DNA from: CAYVBW01 sp964588685
Lineage (GTDB): Bacteria; Patescibacteriota; Microgenomatia; UBA1400; PJMF01
DNA: 22,097 nt
Direction of reading: 5' to 3'
Assembly (NCBI GenBank): GCA_964588685.1
Contig: CAZPQG010000013.1
Span: 1-22,097 of the forward strand
A program made the position numbers and the translations under genes. The first letter of the stretch is position 1. Each line of letters starts with the position of its first letter. Of this stretch, positions 21,598 to 22,097 are shown piece by piece. The notes beneath the pieces are model-generated. The model saw only the letters and a program-made list of their open reading frames with translations. It was not told where the DNA came from and did no database searches.

Positions 21598-21804
21598 TTT
21601 AACAATCAGGTGTGAGAGGTAAATAAATTTTTCCTGAACAATTCTCGAAAGGGTTTATGGGTTGTCTGCCAGCTCCGTGGAGTTGGGAGCGCCCTACCCA
21701 CTTTGCATCTTGCGGGAACATTACATTACCTCTCACACCTGGAGGTTAAGGCAACTCAAGAATTTATTGGCTCATCTGGCTTAATAGGCCAGATTTTTAT
21801 TTTG
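21598..21804 (+). ncRNA. structured non-coding RNA, possibly 6S RNA-like
   Basis: There is no coding frame. A perfect 16-bp stem joins CAGGTGTGAGAGGTAA (21607-21622) to its complement at 21726-21741, and the stem continues outward (TTAAC 21599-21603 with GTTAA 21745-21749). Inside come TTCCTG/CGGGAA (21631-21636 with 21713-21718), then a large asymmetric bubble (21637-21657 and 21701-21712), then TGGGT/ACCCA and an apical hairpin CCAGCTC-CGTG-GAGTTGG (21669-21686). A terminator follows at 21774-21804, giving about 200 nt. Length, closing stem, central bubble and apical hairpin resemble 6S RNA, which binds RNA polymerase, and ACCCACTTTG is reminiscent of the 6S 3' bubble strand. It lacks signatures of RNase P, tmRNA or SRP RNA. 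TATAAA at 21580-21585 is a weak promoter candidate. Confidence 0.5.
21774..21804 (+). terminator. rho-independent terminator of the structured RNA
   Basis: ATCTGGC (21774-21780) pairs with GCCAGAT (21788-21794) around a 7-base loop, followed by TTTTATTTTG. There is no gene on this strand just upstream, so it most likely ends the RNA that contains the 16-bp stem. Confidence 0.8.
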
Positions 21805-22045
21805 CTATTGATGATAGAAAAGATTTTTTTTGTATTAAATGCTGCTTGAAAACTTATTAAGCTCCTGCCATTTAACGCTGAAAGGTGGTAAAATAGCGTT
21901 TATAATAGCTTGGCAGATGCAATCAGCTATAAATTGCTGAAAACTAATTGAAAGTTGAGTAAATGCGACTGTCGGCTGAAAAATAGAATATTTTTTAAAA
22001 ATAAAAATAATTACAATTTTTCAAAAATAATAGAGAAATAGCAGC
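21805..22045 (+). other. intergenic region before tRNA-Thr
   Basis: No gene seen. A TATAAT at 21901-21906 and a TAAAAT at 21889-21894 are possible -10 elements for the tRNA transcript, without convincing -35 partners. Confidence 0.3.
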
Positions 22046-22097
22046 GCCGAAGTAGCTCAGGGGTAGAGCACCATCTTGGTAAGATGGTGGCCATGGG
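22046..22097 (+). tRNA. tRNA-Thr (anticodon GGT), cut by the window end
   Basis: The first 52 bases of a cloverleaf: acceptor GCCGAAG, D arm GCTC/GAGC, anticodon stem CCATC/GATGG and loop TTGGTAA with anticodon GGT at 22078-22080 (reads ACC), then the variable loop. The T arm and 3' acceptor lie beyond the window. Confidence 0.92.

Overview
The window looks like chromosomal DNA of a Patescibacteria (Candidate Phyla Radiation) bacterium. The evidence is AT-rich DNA read with the ordinary bacterial code, a competence/type IV pilus-type DNA-uptake set without a wider metabolic context, PEGA/propeller and Cys-rich membrane proteins of the kind common in that group, ribosomal proteins with lineage-type extensions and deletions, tRNAs without encoded CCA, and little Shine-Dalgarno use. 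The exact class cannot be read from this window. A run of 100 N (19629-19728) shows it is a scaffold from an assembly.

Left part (1-6946, + strand): the tail of a surface protein with a fibronectin-like repeat; a ComEA-like protein (SLBB plus helix-hairpin-helix); a ComEC split into a membrane channel gene and a separate metallo-beta-lactamase gene; an M16 zinc peptidase; and nucleoside diphosphate kinase. Long gene-free AT-rich stretches (1483-2061, 4134-5115, and later 11835-12446) interrupt this layout and share a short repeat.

Middle (7045-13738): three minus-strand tRNAs (Arg-CCG, Arg-CCT and a probable Pro-CGG), with an 83-bp-period tandem repeat between the second and third. Then come a PEGA/beta-propeller membrane protein, a divergently transcribed MreB-like protein with degraded nucleotide-binding motifs, MurD (convergent with mreB, stop codons overlapping), a WecG/TagA/CpsF glycosyltransferase and a small MerR/excisionase-type DNA-binding protein. 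This is a cell-envelope block: shape, peptidoglycan precursor, envelope glycopolymer.

Right part (14284-19945): the conserved secE-nusG-rplK-rplA-rplJ-rplL order on the minus strand, but broken. thrS on the plus strand and a small unknown gene sit between rplA and rplJ. rplJ-rplL has its own promoter, a recognisable L10 autoregulatory leader and a strong terminator directly after rplL, so rpoBC does not follow. nusG is almost wholly lost in the assembly gap; only its first codons are visible.

Right end (20343-22097): a two-TM protein with two six-cysteine repeats, an AT-rich inverted repeat, a strongly structured ~200-nt RNA locus with its own terminator (best guess a 6S-like RNA), and the start of tRNA-Thr(GGT). 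The most noteworthy items are that RNA locus, the MreB-like protein with altered ATPase residues, the L1 protein with a shortened domain II, the apparently leaderless promoters, and the repeat-bearing intergenic deserts. No CRISPR, insertion sequence, prophage or defence system is visible.
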